A stretch of 64,000 bases of DNA, taken from the NCBI GenBank assembly GCA_002698425.1, contig NZXU01000101.1, positions 62,001 to 126,000 on the forward strand, read 5' to 3'. The stretch is from Ahrensia sp. (lineage in GTDB: Bacteria > Pseudomonadota > Alphaproteobacteria > Rhizobiales > Rhizobiaceae). The notes below the pieces were generated by a model that saw only the letters and a program-made list of their open reading frames with translations, was not told the DNA's origin and did not search any database. Both the position numbers and the translations under genes were made by a program. Shown here in pieces: positions 1-9,662 of the stretch (its first letter is position 1; each line of letters opens with the position of its first letter).

Positions 1-587
1 TTGGCCGCTGGGCACGCGCGCGGCAAATGGCGACGGGACAGACATTCCCGAGTTTCCTTGTCGGTCTCGGTACGATCGTCCTCTTGCCGCTCGTCGTGTT
101 CTTCGCGATGGGTGCGCCGCTGACCTGGGACATCCCGAAGATGGGTGGTTTCCGGCCGAGCGGCGGCATGACGATCATTCCGGAATATATCGCGATGCTC
201 GTCGCTCTCGCGACCTATACGGCATCGTTCATCGCCGAAATCGTGCGTGCGGGTATCCTCGCCGTCAACAGGGGGCAAACCGAGGCCTCCCACGCACTCG
301 GTCTGCGAAACGGTCCGACCCTGCGGCTGGTGATCATCCCGCAGGCCATGCGCATCATCATACCGCCTCTGACCAGCCAGTATCTCAACCTGACGAAAAA
401 CTCGTCGTTGGCGGTCGCCATCGCCTATCCGGAACTGACCTCGGTCTTCGCCGGAACGGCGCTGAACCAGACCGGCCAGGCCGTCGAGATCATCTCGCTG
501 ACGATGCTCACCTATCTGACGATATCGCTTGTGACCTCGCTGTTCATGAACTGGTACAACAACCGCGTGGCGCTGGTGGAGAGATAA
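1..587 (+). CDS. aapQ: General L-amino acid ABC transporter permease AapQ (5' end cut off)
   Basis: This is the C-terminal part of the first membrane permease of the Aap broad-specificity amino-acid importer. The frame is already open at base 3, so the gene enters from outside the window and the ATG at 27 is internal. About 195 residues remain. They include the conserved cytoplasmic loop of amino-acid permeases, with the EAA-type stretch near [19 protein letters not shown] that contacts the ATPase, and the last transmembrane helices. aapM starts four bases after the stop. The binding-protein gene aapJ would be expected upstream but is not visible. Confidence 0.93.
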   Translation, partial: GRWARARQMATGQTFPSFLVGLGTIVLLPLVVFFAMGAPLTWDIPKMGGFRPSGGMTIIPEYIAMLVALATYTASFIAEIVRAGILAVNRGQTEASHALGLRNGPTLRLVIIPQAMRIIIPPLTSQYLNLTKNSSLAVAIAYPELTSVFAGTALNQTGQAVEIISLTMLTYLTISLVTSLFMNWYNNRVALVER

Positions 588-591
588 GACA

Positions 592-1929
592 ATGGCCGAA
601 CAACACTCCGCAGCCGATATCGCCTTTGTCCGCCATGAAATGCTGCCGCAACAAGACGCGCCGGCCACGTCGAGAGGCGTCGTGGCCTGGTTTCGCGAAA
701 GCCTGTTTTCCTCGATTCCCTATACTATCCTGACCCTCGTTTGCCTTTATGTACTCTGGGTCATCATTCCCCCGCTGCTGAGTTTTCTCCTCACCAACGC
801 GGTATGGAGCGGCGCGGACCGGGCGGTTTGCGCAACCGAAGCCCAGGGCGGCATCCAGCCGGACGGATGGTTCGGTGCGTGTTGGGCCTATGTCGGGGAT
901 TACGCCAACCAGTTCATCTACGGCCGCTATCCCAACGCGGAGCAGTGGCGCGTCAACATTGTCGGCATCCTCTTTTTCGGAGGCCTTGCCGGGCTGTTGG
1001 TCCCGTCGGTGCCCTACAAGCGCGAAAACATCATTTTTCTCGCGGTAGTCTTTCCGATCGCAGCACTCATTCTCCTGACCGGCGGTCACCTTTCGGTGGG
1101 CGGTCTCTATATCCCGCTCGCCATCCTTGCGGTCATCGCACTCGCCGTTCGCTTCCTGTTTGCGAAACTATCGGACTCGGATCCGATTCCCGGGCTGAAG
1201 AACGTCGCGTTCTTGTTCGTCGGCCTGTTCGTCCTGCTCTTCATCCTGGGGTTCGATTTCGGCCTGGTCCATGTGGAAACCGAGGTCTGGGGCGGTCTTC
1301 TGGTCACCTTGGTGATCGCCGTGACCGGCATCGCTGCATCCTTGCCGCTCGGGATCGCGCTGGCGCTCGGGCGCCGTTCGGCGCTGCCGATCGTCCGCTT
1401 CTTTTCGATCGTCTTCATCGAGTTCTGGCGCGGCGTGCCGCTGATCACCGTACTGTTCATGTCATCGGTGATGCTGCCGCTATTCCTTCCGGAAGGCGTC
1501 TCCTTCGACAAACTGCTGCGCGCCCTGATCGGTGTGGCGCTGTTCTCGTCGGCCTATATGGCGGAGGTCGTCCGCGGCGGCCTGCAGGCGCTGCCCAAGG
1601 GGCAATATGAAGGCGCGATGGCGCTCGGGCTGAACTGGACGCAGATGATGCGCATGATCATCCTGCCGCAGGCCCTGAAACTGGTGATCCCGGGGATCGT
1701 CAACACCTTCATCGGCCTGTTCAAGGATACGACGCTCGTCCTGATCATCGGACTTTTCGATTTTCTCGGGCAGATCCAGTCGTCCTATTCAGACCCCGCC
1801 TGGGCATCTCCCGTCCAGGCGATGACGGGCTACGCCTTCGCGGCGATTATCTACTGGATCTTTTGTTTCAGCATGTCCCGCTACTCCATGTTCATGGAAC
1901 GAAAACTCGACACGGGCCACAAACGGTAA
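592..1929 (+). CDS. aapM: General L-amino acid ABC transporter permease AapM
   Basis: Second inner-membrane permease of the Aap amino-acid importer, 445 residues. As usual for AapM it has a long N-terminal half, with a periplasmic segment of about residues 65-120 between early helices. The core permease domain follows at about residues 220-435. The ATPase-contact loop reads [20 protein letters not shown]. It lies four bases after aapQ and twelve before aapP, so the three form one transcription unit. Family assignment rests on length, the split architecture and the operon. Confidence 0.95.
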   Translation: MAEQHSAADIAFVRHEMLPQQDAPATSRGVVAWFRESLFSSIPYTILTLVCLYVLWVIIPPLLSFLLTNAVWSGADRAVCATEAQGGIQPDGWFGACWAYVGDYANQFIYGRYPNAEQWRVNIVGILFFGGLAGLLVPSVPYKRENIIFLAVVFPIAALILLTGGHLSVGGLYIPLAILAVIALAVRFLFAKLSDSDPIPGLKNVAFLFVGLFVLLFILGFDFGLVHVETEVWGGLLVTLVIAVTGIAASLPLGIALALGRRSALPIVRFFSIVFIEFWRGVPLITVLFMSSVMLPLFLPEGVSFDKLLRALIGVALFSSAYMAEVVRGGLQALPKGQYEGAMALGLNWTQMMRMIILPQALKLVIPGIVNTFIGLFKDTTLVLIIGLFDFLGQIQSSYSDPAWASPVQAMTGYAFAAIIYWIFCFSMSRYSMFMERKLDTGHKR

Positions 1930-1941
1930 GGAAGCACAGTC

Positions 1942-2742
1942 ATGACAGCCGAGAACGCAGCCGAGGAAATCCGCGAGGCCGACCGGACCAAGATGACGGT
2001 GTCCGACACCGATGTCGCCGTGGAAATCGTCCAGATGCACAAGTGGTACGGGGATTTCCACGTCCTGCGCGACATCAATCTCAAGGTCATGCGCGGCGAG
2101 CGCATCGTCATTGCCGGCCCGTCGGGCTCCGGCAAATCGACGATGATCCGCTGCATCAACCGTCTGGAGGAACACCAGAAGGGCCAGATCATCGTCGATG
2201 GCAACGAGCTTACCAACGATCTGAAAAAGATCGACGAGGTGCGCCGCGAAGTCGGCATGGTGTTCCAGCATTTCAACCTGTTTCCGCATCTGACGATCCT
2301 GGAAAACTGCACGCTGGCGCCGATTTGGGTCCGCAAGATGCCCAAGAAGGAGGCCGAGGAGCGCGCGATGCACTTCCTCACTCGCGTGAAGATCCCGGAG
2401 CAGGCCAACAAATATCCGGGCCAGTTGTCCGGCGGACAGCAGCAGCGCGTCGCCATTGCGCGGTCGCTGTGCATGAATCCGCGGATCATGCTGTTCGACG
2501 AGCCGACGTCGGCCCTCGACCCGGAAATGATCAAGGAAGTGCTCGACACGATGGTCGGCCTCGCCGAGGAGGGCATGACGATGCTCTGCGTGACCCACGA
2601 GATGGGCTTTGCCCGTCAGGTCGCCAACCGCGTGATCTTCATGGACCAGGGGCAGATCGTCGAACAGAACAGCCCGGAAGAGTTCTTCGACAACCCGCAA
2701 CATGAGCGCACCAAACTCTTCCTGAGCCAGATCCTGCATTGA
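1942..2742 (+). CDS. aapP: General L-amino acid ABC transporter ATP-binding protein AapP
   Basis: Cytoplasmic ATPase driving the Aap importer, 266 residues. Visible motifs are Walker [10 protein letters not shown] (residues 59-67), Q-loop glutamine 109, signature LSGGQ (162-166), Walker B MLFDEP (183-188) and switch histidine 219. The N-terminal 25 residues are a variable extension common in this family. The TGA stop shares its final A with the ATG of the next gene (TGATG), so the downstream DUF2459 gene is probably translationally coupled to the transporter. Confidence 0.96.
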   Translation: MTAENAAEEIREADRTKMTVSDTDVAVEIVQMHKWYGDFHVLRDINLKVMRGERIVIAGPSGSGKSTMIRCINRLEEHQKGQIIVDGNELTNDLKKIDEVRREVGMVFQHFNLFPHLTILENCTLAPIWVRKMPKKEAEERAMHFLTRVKIPEQANKYPGQLSGGQQQRVAIARSLCMNPRIMLFDEPTSALDPEMIKEVLDTMVGLAEEGMTMLCVTHEMGFARQVANRVIFMDQGQIVEQNSPEEFFDNPQHERTKLFLSQILH

Positions 2743-3413
2743 TGCGTTTCATGCGATGGCTGGCAGCCCTGTTGCTGGCCATCGCGGCGGCGATTGCACT
2801 CGGCGCCATCCCCGTACCGGTCGGCGCCCGCGCGGTGGCCGGCGGACAGGACGCTATTCGTATCTACGTCTTCTCCAACGGTTTTCATTCCGACATCGTC
2901 TTGCCTGACCGTTACGGCGAGACGCTTTCGCGACTGGGCCTTTCGGCCACGGATTTCCCCGTCGATGCGCAGAGCGTGCGCTATTGGGCCGTCGGCTGGG
3001 GATCGCGCACGGCCTATACCAGCCTGCGCCGGGTCACCGACCTGACGCCGGAGATCATCGCCCGGGCGCTCGCGTTCGACGAAAGCGTCATGCATGTCCA
3101 GCCGCTCGGAGAAATCACCGGCGGGGAAGGGGCTTACGCGCTCGATCTGGCTTCGGGCGATTACGATCGTCTGATTGCGGCGATACGCCGGTCATTCGCC
3201 GATAACACCCAACCGATCGTCGGGATCACACAGGGCTTCGGCGATCGCTTCTACCACGCCAAGGGCCGCTTTTCCGCAATCAGGGGGTGCAATGTCTGGA
3301 CGGGACGCCGGCTTCGCGAAGCGGGCGTGGGCGTCGGCTTGTGGACCGTTTTCGCGCAATCGCTGGAATTCGGGCTCAGCGGGATTGCAGTTGCTCACTC
3401 GGAGATTCGATAG
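2742..3413 (+). CDS. DUF2459 (TIGR02117) family protein
   Basis: A 223-residue protein with an N-terminal hydrophobic segment (about residues 4-25, signal peptide or anchor), so probably periplasmic or membrane-attached. The sequence resembles the DUF2459/TIGR02117 family, seen for example in the stretch SNGFHSDIVLP and the conserved RYWAVGWG. The biochemical function of the family is unknown to me. An in-frame TTG three bases upstream is possible, but the ATG overlapping the aapP stop is preferred. Its 3' end overlaps the convergent monooxygenase gene by 19 bases. Confidence 0.85.
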   Translation: MRFMRWLAALLLAIAAAIALGAIPVPVGARAVAGGQDAIRIYVFSNGFHSDIVLPDRYGETLSRLGLSATDFPVDAQSVRYWAVGWGSRTAYTSLRRVTDLTPEIIARALAFDESVMHVQPLGEITGGEGAYALDLASGDYDRLIAAIRRSFADNTQPIVGITQGFGDRFYHAKGRFSAIRGCNVWTGRRLREAGVGVGLWTVFAQSLEFGLSGIAVAHSEIR

Positions 3414-4570
3414 CGATAGAGCCAGTCGAGATCGGAGAAGAACGCAGCGGGTTTGCGCATCGAGAAGTAGAGGTTGCGCGCCTTTCTGCCCAGGCCGCTC
3501 TGGTGGTAGACCCAGCGATTGAACTCGGTGCGCTTGGCCACTTTCGCGACCCGACCACGCCGCATTGCGGAGTAGCGCGGAAAGGACTTCGCGGGGTCGT
3601 CGGGCTGGTTCCCAATGCATACGCCCGCGGCATAGCCGTCTTCGATGGCCATGGCCGCGCCCTGGGCGGCAAAAGGCTCCATGCCATGGGCCGCGTCGCC
3701 GATCAGCAGGATTCGGGCGCTGTGCCAGGAACCGGCGGGGTCGACCGAATTCAGCGGCCAGGTCGTCCAGTTCGCTTTTTCGATGGCCGCAAACCCGTCG
3801 ATCGACCGCGCCTCATCGAGCAATCGCGCAAGAGGGCCGGCCTCCGCAGATTGGGCCCAGTCGCCTTGTTTCGATGTGCCCGTCGTGATCGCGACGACGT
3901 TCAGCGTGTCCGCATTGCGTACGGGATAGGTGACGAGGTGGCCCTTCGGCATCATCCAGGCGGTGACGCATTTGGCGTCTGAATCCGTCGGCGCGATGGC
4001 GCGCCACGCAATCCGGCCGGTCGAGCGCGGCTTTGCCGCGTCGCGGACACTCTCGCGCAGTTTCGACCAAATCCCGTCCGCGCCGATCGCGAGACGGGAG
4101 ACCATGACGGTCTCGCCTTCACCGGAACGCAGGACCGTGGTGACGTGTTCGCCGCTTTCCCGGACCTCGACTACGGCATGGCCGGTCAGGACACGGATTG
4201 CCGGATGCGCAACGGCCGCCTGGTAGAGCACGCCGTGCAATGCGGCCCGATGCGCCGTCAGATAGGGAGCGTCCATCCGGTCCAGCCATTCGCGCGTGAT
4301 CGGCATGTCGAGAAGAATGCGACCGCTGGGCGCGTCACCCAGCCGGATGGAGGAGGGCGTAATCGCTCGCTCGGTCAGGGAGTCGAGGACGCCGAGCGAC
4401 GAAAGGATGGCGCTTGCATTCGGCGCTACCTGCAAACCGGCGCCAACCTCCGACGGTTCCTCGAATGTATCGGCGATAGCGACTTCGAGGCCGCGCTGGG
4501 CGAGCGTGAGCGCCGCCGTCAGCCCGGCAATGCCGGCGCCGGCGATGAAAATATTCGTTTCTTCGGTCAA
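3395..4570 (-). CDS. FAD-dependent monooxygenase (salicylate hydroxylase-like)
   Basis: Class A flavoprotein monooxygenase of 391 residues. It has the dinucleotide-binding GAGIAG motif at residues 11-16, the DG motif inside GADG (163-166) and the second FAD-binding motif GDAAH (291-295). These place it with the salicylate/3-hydroxybenzoate hydroxylase-like group (UbiH/PHBH fold). The substrate cannot be read from the sequence: there is no adjacent ring-cleavage gene, and the neighbour on the same strand is a small zinc-finger gene whose stop is 33 bases upstream of this start. A role in ubiquinone synthesis is possible but less likely than aromatic hydroxylation. Confidence 0.88.
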   Translation of the reverse strand: MTEETNIFIAGAGIAGLTAALTLAQRGLEVAIADTFEEPSEVGAGLQVAPNASAILSSLGVLDSLTERAITPSSIRLGDAPSGRILLDMPITREWLDRMDAPYLTAHRAALHGVLYQAAVAHPAIRVLTGHAVVEVRESGEHVTTVLRSGEGETVMVSRLAIGADGIWSKLRESVRDAAKPRSTGRIAWRAIAPTDSDAKCVTAWMMPKGHLVTYPVRNADTLNVVAITTGTSKQGDWAQSAEAGPLARLLDEARSIDGFAAIEKANWTTWPLNSVDPAGSWHSARILLIGDAAHGMEPFAAQGAAMAIEDGYAAGVCIGNQPDDPAKSFPRYSAMRRGRVAKVAKRTEFNRWVYHQSGLGRKARNLYFSMRKPAAFFSDLDWLYRYRISE

Positions 4571-4603
4571 TGCGCCACAATGCCTGTTTGCGGGAATTAC
4601 GCC

Positions 4604-4852
4604 TCAGGCCGCGGAACGGGCCTCGAAATTGCAGCCTTCCGGACGGGTTTCTTCCGCGCCGAGCGATACGTTGTAGACATAGAGGGTCGAGCAATAGGGG
4701 CAGACCTTCTCGCTCTCGTCGCCCATGTCGAGAAAGACATGCGGATGGTCATAAGGCGGATGCGCGCCAACGCACATGAATTCCTTGACGCCGATCTCGA
4801 TCTTTGCGTGTCCCGCGTCGTTTTGAAAATGGGGCGTTCCGTGACCTGCCAT
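4604..4852 (-). CDS. Zinc-finger protein of the CHCC / NDUFS6-like family
   Basis: Small protein of 82 residues. A zinc site can be read from C27, H36, C51 and C54 (CPYC), the spacing of the zf-CHCC family. That family is related to the NDUFS6 accessory subunit of mitochondrial complex I and is widespread in Alphaproteobacteria. A role in complex I assembly or stability is inferred from the family, not from context. It sits just upstream of the monooxygenase gene on the same strand. Confidence 0.85.
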   Translation of the reverse strand: MAGHGTPHFQNDAGHAKIEIGVKEFMCVGAHPPYDHPHVFLDMGDESEKVCPYCSTLYVYNVSLGAEETRPEGCNFEARSAA

Positions 4853-4977
4853 GGTAAGTCCTGTCTCCAGAGCCTATGTGTTGATGCCGCAGCGCACCCT
4901 AGCGTCCCCGATCGGGAATTGGTAGCCAGCAGCCGCATTCGATAGCGGTTCGGTATTCAAACGGATAGAAAGAAGCA

Positions 4978-5733
4978 ATGCCCCTTTTCCAGCACGATAA
5001 TCTGAATCTCGCTTATTTCGACGAGGGAGAGCCTTCGGGGGATCCCGTGTTGCTGATCCATGGCTTTGCGTCCAACAAGACGGTGAACTGGGTCAATCCG
5101 GGTTGGCTGAAGACGCTGGGCGACGCCGGCTATCGTGTCGTGGCGATCGATAATCGCGGCCACGGCGACAGCGACAAGCCGCACGACAGGGAAGCCTATA
5201 CGCCGGAAATAATGGCGGGCGACGCGGCGGCATTGCTTCGGCATCTGGAGATCGATCGGGCCCATGTGATGGGCTATTCCATGGGCGCGCGGATCACCGC
5301 CTTCCTGTCCCTTGCCCAACCGGACATGGTGCGTTCGGCAATCCTCGGCGGTCTCGGGATCGGCATGGTGGAAGGGCTCGGCGGCTGGGAGGGAATCGCG
5401 ACGGCCTTGCGTGCGCCGTCGATCGACGATGTCTCCGGCGACCGGCCGCGCATGTTCCGCGCTTTCGCCGACCAGACCAGGAGCGACCGGTTTGCCCTGG
5501 CCGCATGCATCGAGACCTCGCGCAAGAAGCTGACGCCCGAGCAGGCCGGCGACATCAAGACACCGTCGCTTGTCGCCGTCGGCACCAGTGACGACATTGC
5601 GGGATCGCCGCAGGAACTGGCGGAACTGATGCCGAATGCGACAGCGCTGGACATCCCGGGCCGCGATCACATGCTCGCCGTGGGCGACCGCGTGTTCAAG
5701 GCGGCGACGCTTGAGTTTCTGGCAGCACATTAA
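4978..5733 (+). CDS. Alpha/beta hydrolase
   Basis: Alpha/beta-hydrolase-fold protein of 251 residues. The oxyanion-hole HGF is at residues 28-30, the nucleophile elbow GYSMG is centred on S101, the acidic residue is in SDD (206-207) and the catalytic histidine is H232 in GRDHM. There is no signal peptide, so it is cytoplasmic. The cap region is short. The substrate is unknown. It stands alone on the plus strand between the divergent zinc-finger gene and cysE. Confidence 0.88.
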   Translation: MPLFQHDNLNLAYFDEGEPSGDPVLLIHGFASNKTVNWVNPGWLKTLGDAGYRVVAIDNRGHGDSDKPHDREAYTPEIMAGDAAALLRHLEIDRAHVMGYSMGARITAFLSLAQPDMVRSAILGGLGIGMVEGLGGWEGIATALRAPSIDDVSGDRPRMFRAFADQTRSDRFALAACIETSRKKLTPEQAGDIKTPSLVAVGTSDDIAGSPQELAELMPNATALDIPGRDHMLAVGDRVFKAATLEFLAAH

Positions 5734-5765
5734 CCGGTCTTCAATTCCATTGACGAAACGTTGAA

Positions 5766-5785
5766 GCGAATTCATTTAAATTCGC
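5766..5785. promoter_or_regulatory. Perfect 7+7 inverted repeat in the cysE upstream region
   Basis: GCGAATT, a six-base spacer, then AATTCGC, 52 bases before the cysE start. A TTGACG resembling a -35 element lies at 5750-5755, so the repeat would cover the -10 region. It could be an operator or a leader hairpin. No regulator can be named. Confidence 0.35.
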
Positions 5786-5836
5786 CGACCGATACGCTAT
5801 CTTTCCACCACAACAGACCGGCTGACGGAGGCCACC

Positions 5837-6658
5837 ATGCCGCAGCAGAAGAAATACGCTTCGGGCGCGCAGCTCGAATCGGTTGACCCGATCTGGTACG
5901 CAGTGCGCCACGAAGCCGACGCCGCGATTGCCAACGACCGTGCGCTCGGCGCTTTCATGTTGTCGACGGTCATCAACCAGCCCTCTCTGGAAGAGGCGGT
6001 GATTCACCGCATTTCCGAGCGGCTCGACCATCCCGACATGCGCTCCGACCTGCTTCGGCAGACCTTTCGCGACATGATGCAGGACGATCGGTCATGGAGC
6101 GAGGTCGTGCGGGTCGATCTTCAGGCGGTCTATGACCGCGATCCGGCCTGCACACGGTTTCTGGAGCCGCTGCTTTATTTCAAGGGCTTCCACGCGATCC
6201 AGACGCACCGTCTTGCGCATTGGCTCTACCGGCAGGGGCGCAAGGATTTCGCCTTTTATCTGCAGAGCCACTCCTCGTCGGTTTTCCAGACCGATATTAA
6301 TCCGGTGGCGCGGATCGGAAAGGGCATCTTCCTTGATCATGCAACGGGGCTCGTCGTCGGCGAGACGGCGGTGATCGGAGACAATGTCTCGATCCTGCAC
6401 TCGGTCACGCTGGGCGGAACGGGCAAGGAAGGCAGCGATCGGCATCCCAAGATCGGCGATGGCGTTCTGATCGGCGCCGGCTCCAAGATCCTCGGCAACA
6501 TCAAGATCGGCAATTGCAGCAAGGTCGCGGCCGGTTCGGTGGTGCTGAAAGACGTGCCGGAATCCATGACAGTCGCCGGCGTTCCGGCGCGCGTTGTCGG
6601 CGGCTCCGGCTGCAGCGAACCGTCCCGGGCCATGGACCAGTTGCTCGAATCGGACTGA
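5837..6658 (+). CDS. cysE: Serine O-acetyltransferase
   Basis: Transfers acetyl from acetyl-CoA to L-serine, giving O-acetylserine for cysteine synthesis. The 273 residues match the CysE family: an N-terminal helical SATase domain (about 15-115) and a left-handed beta-helix of hexapeptide repeats (about 155-245). Likely catalytic residues are D102, H168 (in LDHATG) and H203 (DRHPKIGDG). A C-terminal tail of about 30 residues follows and may carry the docking peptide for cysteine synthase. The start is ATG at 5837 after a GGAGG at 5826-5830. DUF3126 follows after a stem-loop. Confidence 0.96.
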   Translation: MPQQKKYASGAQLESVDPIWYAVRHEADAAIANDRALGAFMLSTVINQPSLEEAVIHRISERLDHPDMRSDLLRQTFRDMMQDDRSWSEVVRVDLQAVYDRDPACTRFLEPLLYFKGFHAIQTHRLAHWLYRQGRKDFAFYLQSHSSSVFQTDINPVARIGKGIFLDHATGLVVGETAVIGDNVSILHSVTLGGTGKEGSDRHPKIGDGVLIGAGSKILGNIKIGNCSKVAAGSVVLKDVPESMTVAGVPARVVGGSGCSEPSRAMDQLLESD

Positions 6659-6685
6659 GTACGGACCGGAGGGTTTCAACCGGCG

Positions 6686-6717
6686 GAGGCGGGACGCAAG
6701 GCTTGCGTCCGCGCCTC
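6686..6717 (+). other. GC-rich stem-loop between cysE and DUF3126
   Basis: A 6+7 base-pair stem with one bulged G, formed by GAGGCG/GGACGCA and TGCGTCC/CGCCTC around a five-base loop. No T-run follows, so it is not a classical terminator. It may stabilise the cysE 3' end or cause Rho-linked termination. Confidence 0.45.
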
Positions 6718-6767
6718 ATTCGTGGTTTGCGTGCGGCACCGTCGATGTGACATGCAAGGAGCCCTAG

Positions 6768-6983
6768 GTGACATCCGAAGAACTGACGAAACTCACGCGT
6801 TTTTTCCAGAGGACCTTCGAAAACACGTCACTTGCGGTGAAGCCGCGTCCGCGCATTGCGGATTCCGCCGAGCTCTATGCCGGCGACGAGTTCCTGGGCA
6901 TTGTCACCCGCATCGAGGATGAGGGAGAAGTCTCCTACGACCTCTCCATGTCGATTCTCGATTTCGATCTCGAAGAAGATTGA
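6768..6983 (+). CDS. DUF3126 family protein
   Basis: A 71-residue acidic cytoplasmic protein starting with GTG. It matches the short DUF3126 family found almost only in Alphaproteobacteria, usually directly downstream of cysE as here. No catalytic motif is visible. The gene order suggests, without proving, a link to sulfur or cysteine metabolism. It converges with the membrane-protein gene that ends at 6987. Confidence 0.82.
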   Translation: MTSEELTKLTRFFQRTFENTSLAVKPRPRIADSAELYAGDEFLGIVTRIEDEGEVSYDLSMSILDFDLEED

Positions 6984-6986
6984 TGT

Positions 6987-7739
6987 CTACTGGCGGTCGG
7001 CCGCCAGCAATCCATTCAGAAACTTGGGCAGGGCGGCGTTGATCTTCGCCCAATCGTTCAATAGCCGCGTCGGGAAACGAACTTGCGCGGTCAGCGTTTC
7101 GCCGAAATGGATATCCGTTTCGCAGGGCGCCACGACGACATGGTCCGTGGCCGCATCATCCTGACAGCGCGCGACAAACCGGCGTCCGGTTCTCATGTCG
7201 GGTACTGAGAAGACGATCTCCTCGTCGATATAGCCATGCTCCGCTGAAAGCGGCGCCTGTTTCAGTCCGTGTCCGGCGTCGGTGACCGGCCCCGCCAGTA
7301 CATTCCGATAAACCGCGTCGAAACGGCCCGCCATGTCCGCCGATGTGGCGCGCGGCAGGATCGACACGAAGATAATGGAATTCGTCGCCGGGTCGATGTC
7401 GTTGAACGCACTTGCCAACCCGTCTCCGAAGCCCGACATGGTCGGCCAGTGGATATAAAGGTCGAGCCGGTTCGCAATGCCGGGATGGCGCTGGTCATTC
7501 ATCCGGATCATGTTGGCCGGGACAGTGACGACATCGCTGCCGATGCTTATCCCGTAGGGCTGTGTCGAGGACGTGTATCCCGCGTGCACCAGCGACCGGC
7601 CGTACAGTTTGCCAGCCAGCAGGATTGCCAGGGAAAGCAGGGCGAGGACGCCGAAGCCGATAAACAGCCGAAACGCAAGGATCGGCAGGCCCTTGCGGAT
7701 GTCGAAACGTTCGTCGGCGGTTGCCGCATGTGCTGGCAT
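6987..7739 (-). CDS. Conserved hypothetical membrane-anchored protein
   Basis: About 250 residues with one transmembrane segment near residues 18-43 (FIGFGVLALLSLAILLAG) and a soluble, probably periplasmic, remainder. I do not recognise a named domain. The large domain contains two cysteines. An upstream in-frame start at 7793 would add 18 residues. The ATG at 7739 is chosen because the hydrophobic anchor then follows a short basic N-terminus. Similar single-pass proteins occur in other rhizobia, but I cannot give a function. Confidence 0.7.
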   Translation of the reverse strand: MPAHAATADERFDIRKGLPILAFRLFIGFGVLALLSLAILLAGKLYGRSLVHAGYTSSTQPYGISIGSDVVTVPANMIRMNDQRHPGIANRLDLYIHWPTMSGFGDGLASAFNDIDPATNSIIFVSILPRATSADMAGRFDAVYRNVLAGPVTDAGHGLKQAPLSAEHGYIDEEIVFSVPDMRTGRRFVARCQDDAATDHVVVAPCETDIHFGETLTAQVRFPTRLLNDWAKINAALPKFLNGLLAADRQ

Positions 7740-7831
7740 GAATCCGTTCACCTGACCCGAAATGGCACAAATTTTCTGGCATCGAATGTGCATTACTCGA
7801 CACCGGTATGGTAAAAATTCCGTAAATTGGG

Positions 7832-8146
7832 GTGGTGTCGATGATTGCGTTCATGGTGTTTGTGACGGGTACGGCGGTTTCGCTGGCTGTTTTCTTCCTG
7901 GGACGGGGGCTTGCGGGGTTCACGCCGGATTTCGACAGGCAGACGCTGGAAAGAGTTGGCCTGGTCGGCGGGTTCGCGCTGTTCTGCGGCGCCGGACCGA
8001 TATTGCTGGCGCGCACGATCGATCGGGGACTGGCCGAGCGGCCCTCCGCCATGCTGTTCAACACGGTATTGCTGACGTTTCTGTTTCTGCTCTGGACCGG
8101 TGCTCTGGGCGTCGTCGCTGTAGAAAGCACGCGGACGCTTCTATAG
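7832..8146 (+). CDS. Small three-helix membrane protein, unknown function
   Basis: About 101-104 residues with three predicted membrane helices: residues 5-25 ([19 protein letters not shown]), about 42-62 and about 78-100. The start is GTG at 7832 or ATG at 7841. It resembles short rhizobial membrane proteins without assigned function. It is transcribed towards the gamma-carbonic anhydrase gene 61 bases downstream and may share its transcript. Confidence 0.7.
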   Translation: MVSMIAFMVFVTGTAVSLAVFFLGRGLAGFTPDFDRQTLERVGLVGGFALFCGAGPILLARTIDRGLAERPSAMLFNTVLLTFLFLLWTGALGVVAVESTRTLL

Positions 8147-8207
8147 GGTGCGCCGGATCGGGACCCTTCCTGCGACGGGTTCTTCACGGACGATATGGAC
8201 CTGCACA

Positions 8208-8741
8208 ATGGCGCTTTACGAACTTGACGATATCGCTCCCGATCATGAGGGCAGGGGACCGGCCTTCATCGCCGAGGATGCGCGGGTCATCGGCAAGGTC
8301 ACGCTGGCCGAGGATACGAGCGTCTGGTTCGGATGCGTTCTACGTGGCGATAATGAACGCATCTCGATCGGGCCGCGCAGCAATGTGCAGGAACATAGCG
8401 TCATGCACACCGACATGGGCTATCCGCTGACAATCGGCGAGGGATGCACCATCGGGCATCGTGCGATGCTTCATGGCTGCACGATTGGCGACAACAGCCT
8501 GATCGGCATCGGCGCAATCGTCCTCAACGGCGCGAGGATCGGCAAGAACAGTCTCGTCGGAGCCGGCGCTCTCGTGACGGAGGGCAAGGAATTTCCGGAT
8601 AACAGCCTGATCATCGGATCGCCCGCGCGCGCTGTTCGCACGCTGGACGATGCGGCCGTCGAGTCGCTCAGGGAGTCCGCGCAGCATTATGTCGACAATG
8701 CGAAACGATTTGCGGCCGGCCTGAAGCGCCGCGAAGACTGA
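8208..8741 (+). CDS. Gamma-type carbonic anhydrase family protein
   Basis: Left-handed beta-helix protein of 177 residues built from hexapeptide repeats and expected to trimerise. The three zinc-ligand histidines of the gamma-carbonic anhydrase/YrdA/PaaY group are present: H67 (VMHTD), H84 (TIGH) and H89 (LHGC). Interconversion of CO2 and bicarbonate is the family activity; many bacterial members are untested. The ATG at 8208 is chosen over the upstream open frame because homologous proteins begin with a short MALYELD-like stretch. Confidence 0.88.
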   Translation: MALYELDDIAPDHEGRGPAFIAEDARVIGKVTLAEDTSVWFGCVLRGDNERISIGPRSNVQEHSVMHTDMGYPLTIGEGCTIGHRAMLHGCTIGDNSLIGIGAIVLNGARIGKNSLVGAGALVTEGKEFPDNSLIIGSPARAVRTLDDAAVESLRESAQHYVDNAKRFAAGLKRRED

Positions 8742-8744
8742 CGT

Positions 8745-8787
8745 CCCCCAAAAAAAGAAGCCGACCATCTAAGATGGCCGGCTTCGA
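8745..8787 (-). terminator. Intrinsic terminator of the BTLCP protease gene
   Basis: On the minus strand a 13-pair stem (GAAGCCGGCCATC with GATGGTCGGCTTC, one G-U pair) closes a short loop and runs directly into seven T residues. It ends transcription of the leftward gene at 8845-9447. Confidence 0.85.
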
Positions 8788-8844
8788 ACCCGGTCGTTGG
8801 GGATGGGATGGTTTGGGGACTCGACCGGGAACTCCTTTGTCGAC

Positions 8845-9447
8845 CTAGAAATTGCCCGCAACGATGTTGGGGCGGTCGTCGATGATATCCACCCACCGGC
8901 CGGCATTGGCCGTGGATTGGCGTTTGAGATAGCGGTAGCGGGTGTCGCGCCAGTCCAGGACCTTGCTGACAAGATTGTCGAGGACGAAGTCGCCCTGGTC
9001 GGTGCGGACGGTCAGCACAGCATGGCCGTCGCCATTCGGCTGCAGCACGACGGTGATCAGCAGGTTGGATGTATGGAAGCCGGCCTGGATCAGTTCATGG
9101 CGTTTCTGAAGCACGTAGTCTTCGCAATCGCCATATTTCACCGGATAGGACCAGATCTCTTCACGGCCCCACATCTCGAGGTCCGTGCGCGGCGCGACCG
9201 TCGCGTTTACGCGTGCATTGATCGCGACCATCTTGGCCCAGGCGCGCTGGGTCAAACGATCCGGCGCGTTGTTGCCGGTCGCGCGGCATTCATTGGGAAC
9301 CTGCTGGCAAAATTCATAATGGCCGATCGGCTGACTTGTCGTCCGGCCGGTCGTCATGGGCATCGCGCTGGCCGCGCCGGCGCCGATGAACGCGTCCCCC
9401 GCGATCAGCCCCAAGCCCAGAACAAGTCCTTTTGAGATCTTCTTCAT
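8845..9447 (-). CDS. Periplasmic transglutaminase-like cysteine protease (BTLCP)
   Basis: A 200-residue protein with a signal peptide (about residues 1-28, ending in ASAM) and the bacterial transglutaminase-like cysteine proteinase fold. The catalytic triad reads C108 in YGDCEDY, H142 in GHAVLTV and D157 in LDN. Family members include LapG-like periplasmic proteases, but there is no lapD partner nearby, so the substrate is unknown. The ATG at 9447 starts directly at the MKK signal sequence; an upstream ATG adds 11 unlikely residues. An AT-rich region lies upstream. Confidence 0.87.
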   Translation of the reverse strand: MKKISKGLVLGLGLIAGDAFIGAGAASAMPMTTGRTTSQPIGHYEFCQQVPNECRATGNNAPDRLTQRAWAKMVAINARVNATVAPRTDLEMWGREEIWSYPVKYGDCEDYVLQKRHELIQAGFHTSNLLITVVLQPNGDGHAVLTVRTDQGDFVLDNLVSKVLDWRDTRYRYLKRQSTANAGRWVDIIDDRPNIVAGNF

Positions 9448-9662
9448 TCCATCGTCTCCCCGATCGGAGCACAATGGCATGAACTATTTTAGCTAACGCG
9501 AAAAACGCTGGCTGTATTTGATGAAACAACAATGTAGTCTTGAATAAAAACTACATAAAATGAAATCTCATTTTTCAGAAAATGCATTTCAAATTTTATG
9601 CAATTATCGATTGAACCTTCACCTCTGATTTCACGGGGATTCCATGCGGCGTCATCGTGCGC
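9448..9662. other. AT-rich intergenic region with inverted repeat
   Basis: This gap lies between two leftward genes. From about 9481 to 9640 the sequence is strikingly AT-rich compared with everything around it. It contains a perfect inverted repeat, ATGTAGT-N11-ACTACAT (9532-9556), 85-109 bases upstream of the protease start. It probably holds that gene's promoter and a regulator-binding site. No protein-coding frame is convincing. Confidence 0.5.
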
